From NCBI RefSeq assembly GCF_030143245.1, contig NZ_JARJNS010000003.1:496001-560000 (forward strand): a DNA stretch of 64,000 nucleotides. Direction: 5' to 3'. This document shows, in pieces, positions 29,501 through 38,112 of the stretch. Below the pieces are notes generated by a model. It was not told the origin of the DNA. It did not search any database and worked only from the letters and a program-made list of their open reading frames with translations. Numbering within the stretch: the stretch's first letter is position 1; each line of letters begins with the position of its first letter. The stretch comes from Rhabdaerophilum sp. SD176 (GTDB lineage: Bacteria > Pseudomonadota > Alphaproteobacteria > Rhizobiales > Beijerinckiaceae). A program made the translations under genes and the position numbers.

Positions 29501-30778
29501 ATGAATCGCAGGCATTGGCTCGCGGGCGCGCTGGTTGCGGTTGCCCTGGCATCGAGCCCGGTCCAGGCGCAGACAACCCTGCGCATGACCTGGTATTCCG
29601 ACGGCAATGAAGGGGAGGTGATGCGCGACCTCCTGAACCGGTTCGAGGCCGGCAATCCGGGCATCAAGGTCGTGCTCGACACGGTGCCCTTCAAGGCCAT
29701 CAACGAGAATCTGCCGGTGCAACTCGCGGCGGGGCAGGGGCCGGACATGGCCCGGATCGTCGATTTTGGCGGCCTCGCCAAATTCGCGCTCGACCTCCGG
29801 CCGCATCTCGCGAATGCTCCCAACTGGGAGCAGAATTTCGGGCCCTTCCTCGAATGGATGCGCGAGCCCGGCAATACCACGGCCATTCCCGGCTACATGA
29901 CGCAGCTCACCGTGACCGGCCCGCTGGTCAACAAGACCCTGTTCGAGCAGGCCGGTGTGGCAATCCCCGGCCCGAAGGCGACGTGGGATGACTGGGCGAA
30001 GGCGGCCAAGGCCGTCGCGGACAAGGTCAAGGCGCCCTATCCGGTGGCTTTTGACCGGTCCGGCCACCGCTTCTTCGGCCTCGCCGTCTCGCAGGGCGCG
30101 AAGATGATCGGCGCCGATGGTCTGCCGACCCCGTCCGATGAAGGCTTCCGCCGTGCCGCGCAGCTGATCGTTGACTGGCACAAGAGCGGTGTGATGTCGA
30201 AGGAGCTCTGGGGCTCGGTTTCCGGCACGGCCTATCGCGGCGCCAACGAGGAATTCAAGAACGCGCAGGTGCCGTTCTATCTCTCCGGTTCCTGGCAGAT
30301 CGCCCAGTTCGACAAGACCGTCGGCAATGCCTTTGACTGGATTGCCGCGCCCACGCCTTGCGGCCCGGCCAATTGCTCCGGGATGCCCGGCGGCGCCGGC
30401 GTGATCGGCATCAAGGCAACGAAGCATCCGGCGGAAGTCGCCAAGGTGATGGATTTCCTCGCCAGCGAGCCGATCCTGTCGGAATTCTATGCCCGGACGC
30501 TTTTCGTGCCCGGCCATATCGGCATCGCGAAGAAGGGCGTTGCCTATCGGGGCGCTTCCGCCCAGGCCGCCGCTGCCCTGAAGGTCTTCGGAGATGCCGT
30601 CGGCGCGCTCGACCCCGCCGCCTACCGGATCCAGGGCAATGCCTATAGCCGGATCGTCTTCAACGCGGCGATCAGCCGGATCGGCCAGGCGGTGGCCGGC
30701 GAGATCACGATCGACGACGCCATCAAGCGCATCGATGCCGATGTCGCCCAGCAGGTCGCCGAGCGCAACAAGAAGTGA
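29501..30778 (+). CDS. aglE: Alpha-glucoside ABC transporter substrate-binding protein (AglE-like)
   Basis: This 425-residue periplasmic protein has a signal peptide (MNRRHWLAGALVAVALASSPVQA) followed by the family 1 solute-binding fold (LRMTWYSDGNEGEVMRDLLNRFEA). The cysteine-bearing loop PCGPANCSGMPGGAGV is a trait I associate with AglE-type proteins. TGGAGGAAA precedes the ATG. It binds a glucoside for the AglFG permease pair. Confidence 0.87.
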   Translation: MNRRHWLAGALVAVALASSPVQAQTTLRMTWYSDGNEGEVMRDLLNRFEAGNPGIKVVLDTVPFKAINENLPVQLAAGQGPDMARIVDFGGLAKFALDLRPHLANAPNWEQNFGPFLEWMREPGNTTAIPGYMTQLTVTGPLVNKTLFEQAGVAIPGPKATWDDWAKAAKAVADKVKAPYPVAFDRSGHRFFGLAVSQGAKMIGADGLPTPSDEGFRRAAQLIVDWHKSGVMSKELWGSVSGTAYRGANEEFKNAQVPFYLSGSWQIAQFDKTVGNAFDWIAAPTPCGPANCSGMPGGAGVIGIKATKHPAEVAKVMDFLASEPILSEFYARTLFVPGHIGIAKKGVAYRGASAQAAAALKVFGDAVGALDPAAYRIQGNAYSRIVFNAAISRIGQAVAGEITIDDAIKRIDADVAQQVAERNKK

Positions 30779-30784
30779 TGGCCA

Positions 30785-30812
30785 GGGCGCGCGGTTCGCC
30801 CGCTGCGCGCCC
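30785..30812 (+). promoter_or_regulatory. Intercistronic hairpin after aglE
   Basis: GGGCGCGC (30785-30792) pairs perfectly with GCGCGCCC (30805-30812), 12-base loop, and a short TTTT follows about ten bases later (30820-30823). It begins 6 bp after the stop codon. It looks like a leaky terminator or message stabiliser that favours the binding protein over the permeases. Confidence 0.6.
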
Positions 30813-30866
30813 TCCCGCCTTTTCGTTCCGGCAACCGACGGCGAAACCTGATCGCAAGGGTCCATC

Positions 30867-31880
30867 ATGTCCGCAAACGGCTCCCCGCCTCGCGCGATCC
30901 CGCGTGACAGCTTCGCCTCGCGCCTGATCGAGGCCGTGGCGGGCCTCGCTGACCGGCCGATGGCGTGGATCCAGCACGCCGTCGGCGGGCGCGGCATGGC
31001 CTATGTGTTCCTCGCCCCGAACATCCTGTTCTTCGGGCTCTTTGTCTTCCTGCCCATCGGCATCAACATGGCGATGTCGCTGACCGGCGGCACCAATCTC
31101 TTCCTGTCCGAGCGGCCTTTTGTCGGCGGTGATCATTATCGCGCCCTGATGCAATGCGGCTCCTATCTCGACCCCGCCTCCTGCCGGGAGGATCATTTCT
31201 GGAAGGGGGTCTCGAACACGCTGAAATTCACGCTGTTCCAGATGGTCGCTATGGTCGGCACGGCTCTGGTGACAGCGCTTGTGCTCAACCGCAAGATCCG
31301 CGGCCGCGGATTCTTCCGTGCGGTCTATTTCTTCCCGGTCCTGCTCTCGCCGGTCGTGGTCGCGCTGATCTGGAAATGGATCCTCCAGCGCGATGGCCTC
31401 CTCAACGGCGCGATCACGCTTGCGGGCGGCGAGAAGATCCTCTTCTTCGTCGAGCCCGGCTGGGCGATGTTCTGGGCCGTCTTCGTCTCGGTCTGGGCGC
31501 ATATGGGCTTCTACACGCTCATCCTGCTGGCCGGTTTGCAGGCCATCCCGGCCGATCTCTACGAGGCGGCGGAAATGGACGGCACGAAGCCGATGCGCGT
31601 CCTGACGCGGATCACCCTGCCGCTGCTCTGGCCGAACCTGGTCGTTGTGCTGGTCCTCGTGCTGATCAAGGCCGTGCAGACCTTCGACGAGGTCTTCGTG
31701 TTGACGGGCGGCGGGCCCGGCACGGCGACGCTGATGGTTGTGCAATACATCTACGAAACCGCTTTCGCCAACCAGGTGCAGAATTTCGGCCTCGCCGCGG
31801 CCGCCTCGATGCTGCTCGGCTCGCTGCTCTTCGCGCTGACCATGCTGCAGCTCTGGATCGCGAGGAGGAAGGCCGCATGA
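30867..31880 (+). CDS. aglF: Alpha-glucoside ABC transporter permease (AglF-like)
   Basis: This 337-residue permease has an N-terminal cytoplasmic extension and six membrane segments. The EAA loop is LYEAAEMDGTKPMRVLTRITLPLLWP, and KAVQTFDEVFVLTGGGPGTAT is the conserved end segment of MalF-type subunits. It overlaps the next permease by 4 bp (ATGA), consistent with equal expression of the two pore subunits. Confidence 0.9.
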   Translation: MSANGSPPRAIPRDSFASRLIEAVAGLADRPMAWIQHAVGGRGMAYVFLAPNILFFGLFVFLPIGINMAMSLTGGTNLFLSERPFVGGDHYRALMQCGSYLDPASCREDHFWKGVSNTLKFTLFQMVAMVGTALVTALVLNRKIRGRGFFRAVYFFPVLLSPVVVALIWKWILQRDGLLNGAITLAGGEKILFFVEPGWAMFWAVFVSVWAHMGFYTLILLAGLQAIPADLYEAAEMDGTKPMRVLTRITLPLLWPNLVVVLVLVLIKAVQTFDEVFVLTGGGPGTATLMVVQYIYETAFANQVQNFGLAAAASMLLGSLLFALTMLQLWIARRKAA

Positions 31881-32932
31881 GCCGCGTTACCTCGCTCCTC
31901 CGGCAGACCCGCCGGCCTGGCCGCCTCGGCTGGACCGATATCCTCTCCTATGGCTATCTCGCCCTCGGCGTCGTGCTGATGTTCGGCCCGGTGCTCTGGC
32001 TGGTCCTCTCTTCGCTGAAGACGCCGGCCGCCCTGCTGGAATTCCCGCCTTCCTTCCTGCCGCTCACGCAGAAGACCATATCCGTCCCCGGCCATGCCCG
32101 GCCGCTGGAACTGCATCGCGTCCGCCTGCCGGATGGTTCGGTGAAGGAACTGGCGCAGGTCCGTCGCATCGGCATCCAGGCGACGATGATCGACCCCGCC
32201 GATCCGGCCAGGCCGGCGATCCGCGTCCCGATCGAGGCGCGCGAACCGATCCGCGAGATCGCCTTCGCCTGGTCGAACTATACCGAGCCGCTGAAGCAAT
32301 TCGCGTTCGGCCGCTATTTTGCCAATTCGCTGATTGTGACGATCCTCGCGACGATCATCACCCTGCTCATCAATTCCATGGCCGCCTATGCGCTGGCCAT
32401 CTACGAGTTCCGCGGAAAGAACGCCGCCCTGCTGATGGTGATCGGCACGTTGATGATCCCGATCACCATCGTGCTGGTGCCGGTCTTCCTCGTCGTCACC
32501 CAGCTCGGGCTCAACAATTCGCTCTGGGCCGTGATCCTGCCCGGCGCCGCTACGCCGACCGGCGTCTTCCTGCTGCGGCAATACATGCTGACCCTCCCGC
32601 GCGACCTGATCGAGGCCGCCCGCATGGACAAGGCGTCGGAATGGCAGATCTATTCCCGCATCGTCATGCCGCTCACCCTGCCGGCCCTCGCCGTGCTGGC
32701 GATCTTCTCGATCATGTGGCGATGGAACGAATTCCTCTGGCCGCTGGCGGTGCTCACGAAGAGCGAGGTCTACACGCTCCAGATCGGCCTCAACGCGTTC
32801 CAGGGCGAATTGCAGACGCAATGGCACTACCTGCTGGCCATGACGGTGATGACGCTGGCGCCGGTGGCCCTCGTCTTCGTGTTCCTGCAGCGCTTCATCA
32901 CCACCGGCATCGCCAATACAGGGATGAAATGA
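31877..32932 (+). CDS. aglG: Alpha-glucoside ABC transporter permease (AglG-like)
   Basis: This 351-residue permease is longer than usual MalG proteins because about 75 residues (roughly 55-130) form a large periplasmic insertion between helix 1 and the core, as in AglG. The EAA loop is LIEAARMDKASEWQIYSRIVMPLTLP. It overlaps aglF by 4 bp and ends 1 bp before the ATPase gene. Confidence 0.9.
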   Translation: MSRVTSLLRQTRRPGRLGWTDILSYGYLALGVVLMFGPVLWLVLSSLKTPAALLEFPPSFLPLTQKTISVPGHARPLELHRVRLPDGSVKELAQVRRIGIQATMIDPADPARPAIRVPIEAREPIREIAFAWSNYTEPLKQFAFGRYFANSLIVTILATIITLLINSMAAYALAIYEFRGKNAALLMVIGTLMIPITIVLVPVFLVVTQLGLNNSLWAVILPGAATPTGVFLLRQYMLTLPRDLIEAARMDKASEWQIYSRIVMPLTLPALAVLAIFSIMWRWNEFLWPLAVLTKSEVYTLQIGLNAFQGELQTQWHYLLAMTVMTLAPVALVFVFLQRFITTGIANTGMK

Positions 32933-32933
32933 G

Positions 32934-34001
32934 ATGGCAGGTCTTGTCCTGAAGGGGATCGGCAAATCCTTCGGCCCGGTCGAGGTGCTCCGCGGCATCG
33001 ATCTCGATGTGGCGGATGGCGAATTCGTGGTCTTTGTCGGCCCCTCGGGCTGCGGCAAATCCACCCTGCTGCGGGTCATCGCAGGGCTGGAGGAGGTGAC
33101 TTCCGGCTCGATCCGGATCGACGGGCAGGATGTCACCACCGAGCGCGCCGCCGAGCGCGGCCTCGCCATGGTCTTCCAGTCCTATGCGCTCTATCCACAT
33201 ATGAGCGTCTACCGGAATATCGCCTTCGCGCTGGAGAACATGCGCCTGCCGCGTGAGGAGATCGACGCCCGCGTCCGCCGCGCCGCCACCATGCTGCGCC
33301 TGACCGAGTATCTCGACCGGAAGCCCGGCGCCCTGTCGGGCGGGCAGCGCCAACGCGTGGCCATCGGGCGCGCGGTCGTGCGCGATCCGAAGATCTTCCT
33401 CTTCGACGAGCCGCTCTCCAATCTCGACGCCGAATTGCGCGTCGCCACCCGCAAGGAACTGGCGGGCCTGCATGCGGAGATCGGCGGCACGATGATCTAT
33501 GTCACCCATGACCAGGTCGAGGCGATGACCCTCGCCAACCGGATCGTGGTGCTCAACAAGGGACGGATCGAGCAGGTCGGCACGCCGCTCGACCTCTATA
33601 ACCGCCCCGCCAATCTCTTCGTCGCCGGCTTCATCGGCTCGCCGCGCATGAATTTCATCCGCGGCCAGGTCGGGCCGGAGGGCAGGCTGGTCACGCCGGA
33701 TGGCAAGGTGAACCTGCCGCTCCCGCCCGGGTCGGCGGCCACGGGCGAGGTCACGATCGGCATCCGGCCGGAACATGTCGCGCCGTGCAGCCCGGCCGAA
33801 GCGGATGCCCGGATCGCCGTGGAACTGGTCGAACAGCTCGGCAGCGAATCCTATCTCTATGGCACTCTGGCCGATGGCACCGCCCTGACCTTGCGCTCGC
33901 CGCTGGAGGATCCCGCCCGCCGGGGCGAAGAAATGCCCGTCCGGTTCGACCCGGCCCGCCTGCATCTCTTCGATGCGGCCGGCCTCGCCATCCGCCCCTG
34001 A
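32934..34001 (+). CDS. aglK: ABC transporter ATP-binding protein (AglK/UgpC type)
   Basis: This 355-residue ATPase has Walker A GPSGCGKSTLL, Q-loop FQSYALYPHMSV, signature LSGGQRQRVAIGRA, Walker B IFLFDEPLSNLDA and H-loop YVTHDQVEAM, plus the C-terminal TOBE domain of carbohydrate importers. It is the second such ATPase in the window; the two are clearly paralogous but not copies. It begins 1 bp after aglG. Confidence 0.93.
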   Translation: MAGLVLKGIGKSFGPVEVLRGIDLDVADGEFVVFVGPSGCGKSTLLRVIAGLEEVTSGSIRIDGQDVTTERAAERGLAMVFQSYALYPHMSVYRNIAFALENMRLPREEIDARVRRAATMLRLTEYLDRKPGALSGGQRQRVAIGRAVVRDPKIFLFDEPLSNLDAELRVATRKELAGLHAEIGGTMIYVTHDQVEAMTLANRIVVLNKGRIEQVGTPLDLYNRPANLFVAGFIGSPRMNFIRGQVGPEGRLVTPDGKVNLPLPPGSAATGEVTIGIRPEHVAPCSPAEADARIAVELVEQLGSESYLYGTLADGTALTLRSPLEDPARRGEEMPVRFDPARLHLFDAAGLAIRP

Positions 34002-34031
34002 TCCCCGATCCTGCTTCCGGAGCCAAGGCCC

Positions 34032-36215
34032 ATGAAAGCCCTTGTTGATGCAACCTATCTCGGCCGGGAGGGCGCCTGGTTCCGCTTCGGCCTCGATCAC
34101 GGCTTCGAGGCGCGCCTCGCCGTGCTCGACCACGGCCTCGCCCGCGTCATGTTCCGTCGGCCCGGTGGCTACCGGCTCGATCGGGGCTGGGCCATTGCCC
34201 CGGATCGTTGCGAGCCGGGTTTCGAGGGCCGCCCGCGCGAGGACCTGTCCGGCTTTGCCTTGCCGGAAACGATGGCGGTGGCCGGGAACCGCCAGGTCGA
34301 GATTGCCGGGGCCGGGCTCTCCGTCACGGTCCGGCTGTCGCCGTTTGGCTTCATCTGGCGGCGGGCTGGCGAGACGGCACCCTTCCTCGAGGATCGCGGC
34401 ACGCAAGCCTATCTCGTCTCGCGCCGCAACGGCGCCTTCGCGCATTTCCTCGCCCGCAAGGGCAGCGACCGGCATTTCGGCCTCGGCGACAAGACCGGCC
34501 GCCTCGACAAGACCGGCCGCCGCTTCCGGATCGATGCTGTCGATCCCTGCGGCTATGATGCCGAGACGAGCGATCCGCTCTACAAGATGATCCCGTTCTA
34601 CATCGTCGATGGCGAGGCCGGCGCGCATGGCCTGTTCTACGACAATCTCGCCACGGCCTCGGTGGATCTCGGCGCCACGCTCGACAATTACCACGGCCTT
34701 TTCCGCTCCTATGCGGCCGATGATGGCGATCTCGATTACTATGTCTTCGCCGGCCCGCGCGTGGCGGATGTCACCCGGCGCTTCTCCTGGCTGACGGGCG
34801 GGCAGGCCTTCCCGCCGCTCTGGTCGCTCGGCTTCGGCATGACCAGCATGGCCATTGCCGATGCCCCGGATGCCGATGCACGGATCACCGCCTTTCTTGC
34901 GAAATGCCACGAGCATGGCATTCCCTGCCGCAGTTTCCATTTCGGCTCGGGCTATTCCATGCATGACGGCAAGCGCTATGCCTTCCGCTGGAACAACGAG
35001 AAGTTTCCCGATCCCGCCGGCACCATCGCCCGGATCGAGGCCGCTGGGATGCGGGCCATCACCAATCTCAAGCCCTGCCTGCTGGAGGATCATCCGCGCG
35101 TCGGCGAGCTGGAAAAGGCCGGCCTTGTGCGCGACAGCGCCACTGGCGCGCCGGCCACGGCGCAGTTCTGGGACGGTCTCGGCTTCCATCTTGATTTCAC
35201 CAGCCCGGAAGGCCGGGCATGGTGGCGCGACGGCATGGACAGGACCCTGCTCGCCCATGGCGTCACGACGATCTGGAACGACAACAACGAATACGAGATC
35301 TGGGACGAGGATGCCCTCTGCGCCGGCGATGGCCGCCCCTTCCCGCAGGCTTTGGCTCGCCCGGCCCAGGCCCTGCTGATGACCAAGCTCGCGGACGAGG
35401 CCCAGCGTGCCCGCGCGCCGGGTGAGCGCCCCTACAATATCACGCGCGGCGGCTCGGCCGGGATCTGGCGCTATGGCCAGACCTGGTCTGGCGACAACGC
35501 CACGGCCTGGAAGACCCTGCGTTTCAATCTCAGCCAGGGCCTCACCATGGTGCTGAGCGGCATGTACAATACCGGCCATGATGTCGGCGGTTTCCATGGC
35601 CCGCGGCCGGGGCCGGAACTGCTGGTCCGCTTTGCCGAATTCTGCTGCCTCTGGCCACGCTTCGTCATGAATTCCTGGAACGATGACGGCATCACCACCG
35701 TGCCCTGGCTGTACCCGGAGGTCCTGCCGGAGATCCGCGCCGCGATGGCCCTGCGCGAACGGCTCCTGCCGCTGATCTACACGCTGATGTGGCAGGCCGC
35801 GACGACCGACGAGCCGGCCATCCGGCCCTTGCTCTGGCATTGGCCGGACGACCCTGCCGCCATCGACGCCGATGACGTGTTCATGCTGGGCCCGGACGTG
35901 CTGGTCGCGCCGGTCCTCGAGGAGGGCGCCGCCGGCCGACGCGTCTATTTCCCCGCCCATCCCGGCGGCTGGATCGATTTCCATGATGGCACCGTCTATC
36001 CCGGCGGCGCCATGCATAAGGTGCCCGGCCCGATGGGGCGGCTGCCGCTTTTTGTCCGGCACGGCGCCGTGCTGCCGCTGGCAGGCGCAGATGGGCGGCC
36101 GGAAGCCCGCGCCTTCGGCCCGCCGGCACAGCCGTTCTGCATGGTCTATCAGGATGACGGCGTCGCAGCGGATTGGCGGCAAAGGCCGCTTGTCCGGCTC
36201 GACCTCCCTGCCTGA
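34032..36215 (+). CDS. Alpha-glucosidase, glycoside hydrolase family 31
   Basis: This 727-residue cytoplasmic enzyme is a GH31 hydrolase: an N-terminal beta-sandwich (MVGNR-like AVAGNRQVEIAGAG, then FGLGDKTGRLDKTGRRF), a catalytic barrel and C-terminal beta domains. The predicted nucleophile is Asp417 in TTIWNDNNEYEIW and the acid/base is Asp488 in TWSGDNATAWKTL. Members release glucose from alpha-glucosides. No signal peptide is present, so it should act on sugar brought in by AglEFGK. It is 30 bp after the ATPase gene. Confidence 0.92.
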   Translation: MKALVDATYLGREGAWFRFGLDHGFEARLAVLDHGLARVMFRRPGGYRLDRGWAIAPDRCEPGFEGRPREDLSGFALPETMAVAGNRQVEIAGAGLSVTVRLSPFGFIWRRAGETAPFLEDRGTQAYLVSRRNGAFAHFLARKGSDRHFGLGDKTGRLDKTGRRFRIDAVDPCGYDAETSDPLYKMIPFYIVDGEAGAHGLFYDNLATASVDLGATLDNYHGLFRSYAADDGDLDYYVFAGPRVADVTRRFSWLTGGQAFPPLWSLGFGMTSMAIADAPDADARITAFLAKCHEHGIPCRSFHFGSGYSMHDGKRYAFRWNNEKFPDPAGTIARIEAAGMRAITNLKPCLLEDHPRVGELEKAGLVRDSATGAPATAQFWDGLGFHLDFTSPEGRAWWRDGMDRTLLAHGVTTIWNDNNEYEIWDEDALCAGDGRPFPQALARPAQALLMTKLADEAQRARAPGERPYNITRGGSAGIWRYGQTWSGDNATAWKTLRFNLSQGLTMVLSGMYNTGHDVGGFHGPRPGPELLVRFAEFCCLWPRFVMNSWNDDGITTVPWLYPEVLPEIRAAMALRERLLPLIYTLMWQAATTDEPAIRPLLWHWPDDPAAIDADDVFMLGPDVLVAPVLEEGAAGRRVYFPAHPGGWIDFHDGTVYPGGAMHKVPGPMGRLPLFVRHGAVLPLAGADGRPEARAFGPPAQPFCMVYQDDGVAADWRQRPLVRLDLPA

Positions 36216-36400
36216 ATTCGCGCCCGAAGAGCGGGCAGGTTGCTGCTTTTCCATGCAGGGCTTCCGGCGGATGCCCGTTCGAAACACGGAAATCGACCCG
36301 GCGAAGCCCTTTCCACAGGCCGGGCGGCCGTCCGGACTTCGCGCTTCCTTGGCACGGTTCTTGTGATAGCGTGCTGTATGCAGGGCAGGGAGTTCAGCGC

Positions 36401-37456
36401 ATGAAGAACAAAGCAGGCAACGCAATCAAGGCCGGTCTCGCGGCCGCCATCCTTCTGGGGCTGGCATCGGGCAATGCGGCAGCGCAGGGCGCGCCGAAGC
36501 TGAAGGTGATGGGCATGCCGCTCGCCACCGGAAACATCCAGAAGAACCGCGAGCAGCCGTTCTTCGAGAAGCTGAAGGAAACGACCGGCATCGAGGCGGA
36601 TTACAAGGTCCTCGACCAGACCGGCATCAAGGAATTCGAGCAGCTGCGCATCGGCAAGTCCGGCCTGTTCGACATTATCGGCCTGCGCCTCGGCCAGGTC
36701 TCGCGCGATGAGCCGACCATCCTCGGCCTCGACCTTGTCGGCCTGAACACGAATTACGACACGGCGAAGAAGGTTGTCACAGCCTTCCAGGGCACGGTGG
36801 CGGAGCGGCTGGACAAGCAGTTCAACATGAAGCTGCTCGGCGTCTGGCCCTTCGGCCCGCAGCTGATCTTCTGCAAGCCCGCCATTACCGGCCTCTCGGA
36901 TCTCAAGGGCAAGAAAGTCCGGATCCTCGATGGCGTGATGGCCAAGGTCATGGAGAAGGTCGGCGCCACGCCGGTCACGCTCGCTTTCGGCGAAGTCAGC
37001 CAGGGCCTCGCGCTCGGTACGATCGACTGCGCCGTGACGGGCCCGTCCTCGGCCAATTCCGCCGGCTGGCCGGAAAGCGCCACCCATGTCTATCCGCTCG
37101 CCCTCCAGGTGGCGGTGCAGGGCTATGCCATCACGAATGGCGCCTGGGCCAAGCTCACGCCCGACCAGCAGAAGAAGCTCCAGGGCGCCATCGAGAAGCT
37201 GACCGACGATATCTGGGCCTACTCGAAGGAACTCTGGGATGACGGCATGCGCTGCAATGCCGGCGCCGATCCCTGCACGACCGGAAAGAAGTACAAGCTC
37301 AAGACGGTCGAGGTGAAGCCCCAGGATATCGAGTTCGTCAAATCCGCCGTCAAGGAAATCTCCTTCCCGGCCTGGGCGGAAGCCTGCGACAAGGTCAACC
37401 CGACCTGCTCGGCCAGCTGGAAGGCCAAGGTTGGCCCGATCGTCGGCATGAACTGA
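36401..37456 (+). CDS. dctP: TRAP transporter substrate-binding protein (DctP family)
   Basis: This 351-residue periplasmic protein has a signal peptide (MKNKAGNAIKAGLAAAILLGLASGNAAA) and the DctP fold. LKGKKVRILDGVMAKVMEKVGATPV and FGEVSQGLALGTIDCAVTG correspond to the segment in which a conserved arginine (in KVR) grips the substrate carboxylate. It heads an operon with the TRAP permeases and hydantoinase genes, so the ligand is likely a carboxylate feeding those enzymes. Confidence 0.9.
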   Translation: MKNKAGNAIKAGLAAAILLGLASGNAAAQGAPKLKVMGMPLATGNIQKNREQPFFEKLKETTGIEADYKVLDQTGIKEFEQLRIGKSGLFDIIGLRLGQVSRDEPTILGLDLVGLNTNYDTAKKVVTAFQGTVAERLDKQFNMKLLGVWPFGPQLIFCKPAITGLSDLKGKKVRILDGVMAKVMEKVGATPVTLAFGEVSQGLALGTIDCAVTGPSSANSAGWPESATHVYPLALQVAVQGYAITNGAWAKLTPDQQKKLQGAIEKLTDDIWAYSKELWDDGMRCNAGADPCTTGKKYKLKTVEVKPQDIEFVKSAVKEISFPAWAEACDKVNPTCSASWKAKVGPIVGMN

Positions 37457-37468
37457 ACCATCCTGCCG

Positions 37469-37498
37469 GCCCGCGCGATCCTTAAAGGTCGTGCGGGC
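37469..37498 (+). promoter_or_regulatory. Intercistronic hairpin after dctP
   Basis: GCCCGCGCGATCC (37469-37481) pairs, with one mismatch and one bulge, with GGTCGTGCGGGC (37487-37498) around a short TTAAA loop. It follows the dctP stop by 12 bp and precedes the permease gene by 20 bp. No U-tract follows. Likely role: differential expression of binding protein over permease. Confidence 0.55.
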
Positions 37499-37518
37499 TT
37501 GCCATTGCGGGGGCCATC

Positions 37519-38112
37519 ATGCCTGTTTTCGAGCGTCTCGCGGCCTGGATCTTCGGGCTGACCTTCGTCGCCCTTGCTCTGGCCGTAGCGGTCGAAACCA
37601 TCATGCGGCGCGTTTTCGTGCGTTCGCTGCAGGGGGTCGACGAGTTTGGCGGCTACGCCCTCGCCATCGGCGCGGCTCTCGCCATCGCGCTGGCGCTCCG
37701 TTCCCGGGCGCATATCCGGATCGATGTCGTGCATGACCGGCTGCCCCGCGCCCTCCGCGTTACACTCAACCTGATCGCCTATCCGGCCCTCGCTGTCGCC
37801 GCGATCGCCATCTTGGTCATGGCCTGGTTCGCCTTCCGGGAAACGATCGAATTCGGCTCTGTCGCCCAGACGCCCTGGGCCACGCCGCTGAAATATCCGC
37901 AGGGCGCGTGGCTTGCTGCTCTCGCAGTCTTCGTCGTCTTTGCTTTGGTCGAGGCTGCGAAAGTCATTGGCCTTGCCCTGTCGGGCCGTTTCCGCGAGGT
38001 GGACCGGCATTATGGCCCACGTGGCGCGCAGGATGAGCTGGAAGAGGAACTGGCCGATCTCAAGGCGCGCGGCGGCCTCGCCGAACCGCCTGCCGGCGGG
38101 GCGGCCCGATGA
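37519..38112 (+). CDS. dctQ: TRAP transporter small permease (DctQ family)
   Basis: This 197-residue protein has four membrane segments in the DctQ pattern: AVAVETIMRRVFVRSLQGVDEFGGYALAIG gives the typical conserved R and DE-F elements after the first helix. The charged C-terminal tail (DELEEELADLKARGG) may be a short coiled coil. It overlaps the large permease by 4 bp. Confidence 0.9.
   Translation: MPVFERLAAWIFGLTFVALALAVAVETIMRRVFVRSLQGVDEFGGYALAIGAALAIALALRSRAHIRIDVVHDRLPRALRVTLNLIAYPALAVAAIAILVMAWFAFRETIEFGSVAQTPWATPLKYPQGAWLAALAVFVVFALVEAAKVIGLALSGRFREVDRHYGPRGAQDELEEELADLKARGGLAEPPAGGAAR

Noticed and set aside
32898-36425. 1175-codon open frame on the minus strand
   Set aside because: It lies opposite aglK and the GH31 gene, which have clear motifs. 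High GC makes long antisense frames common; it shows no family motif.
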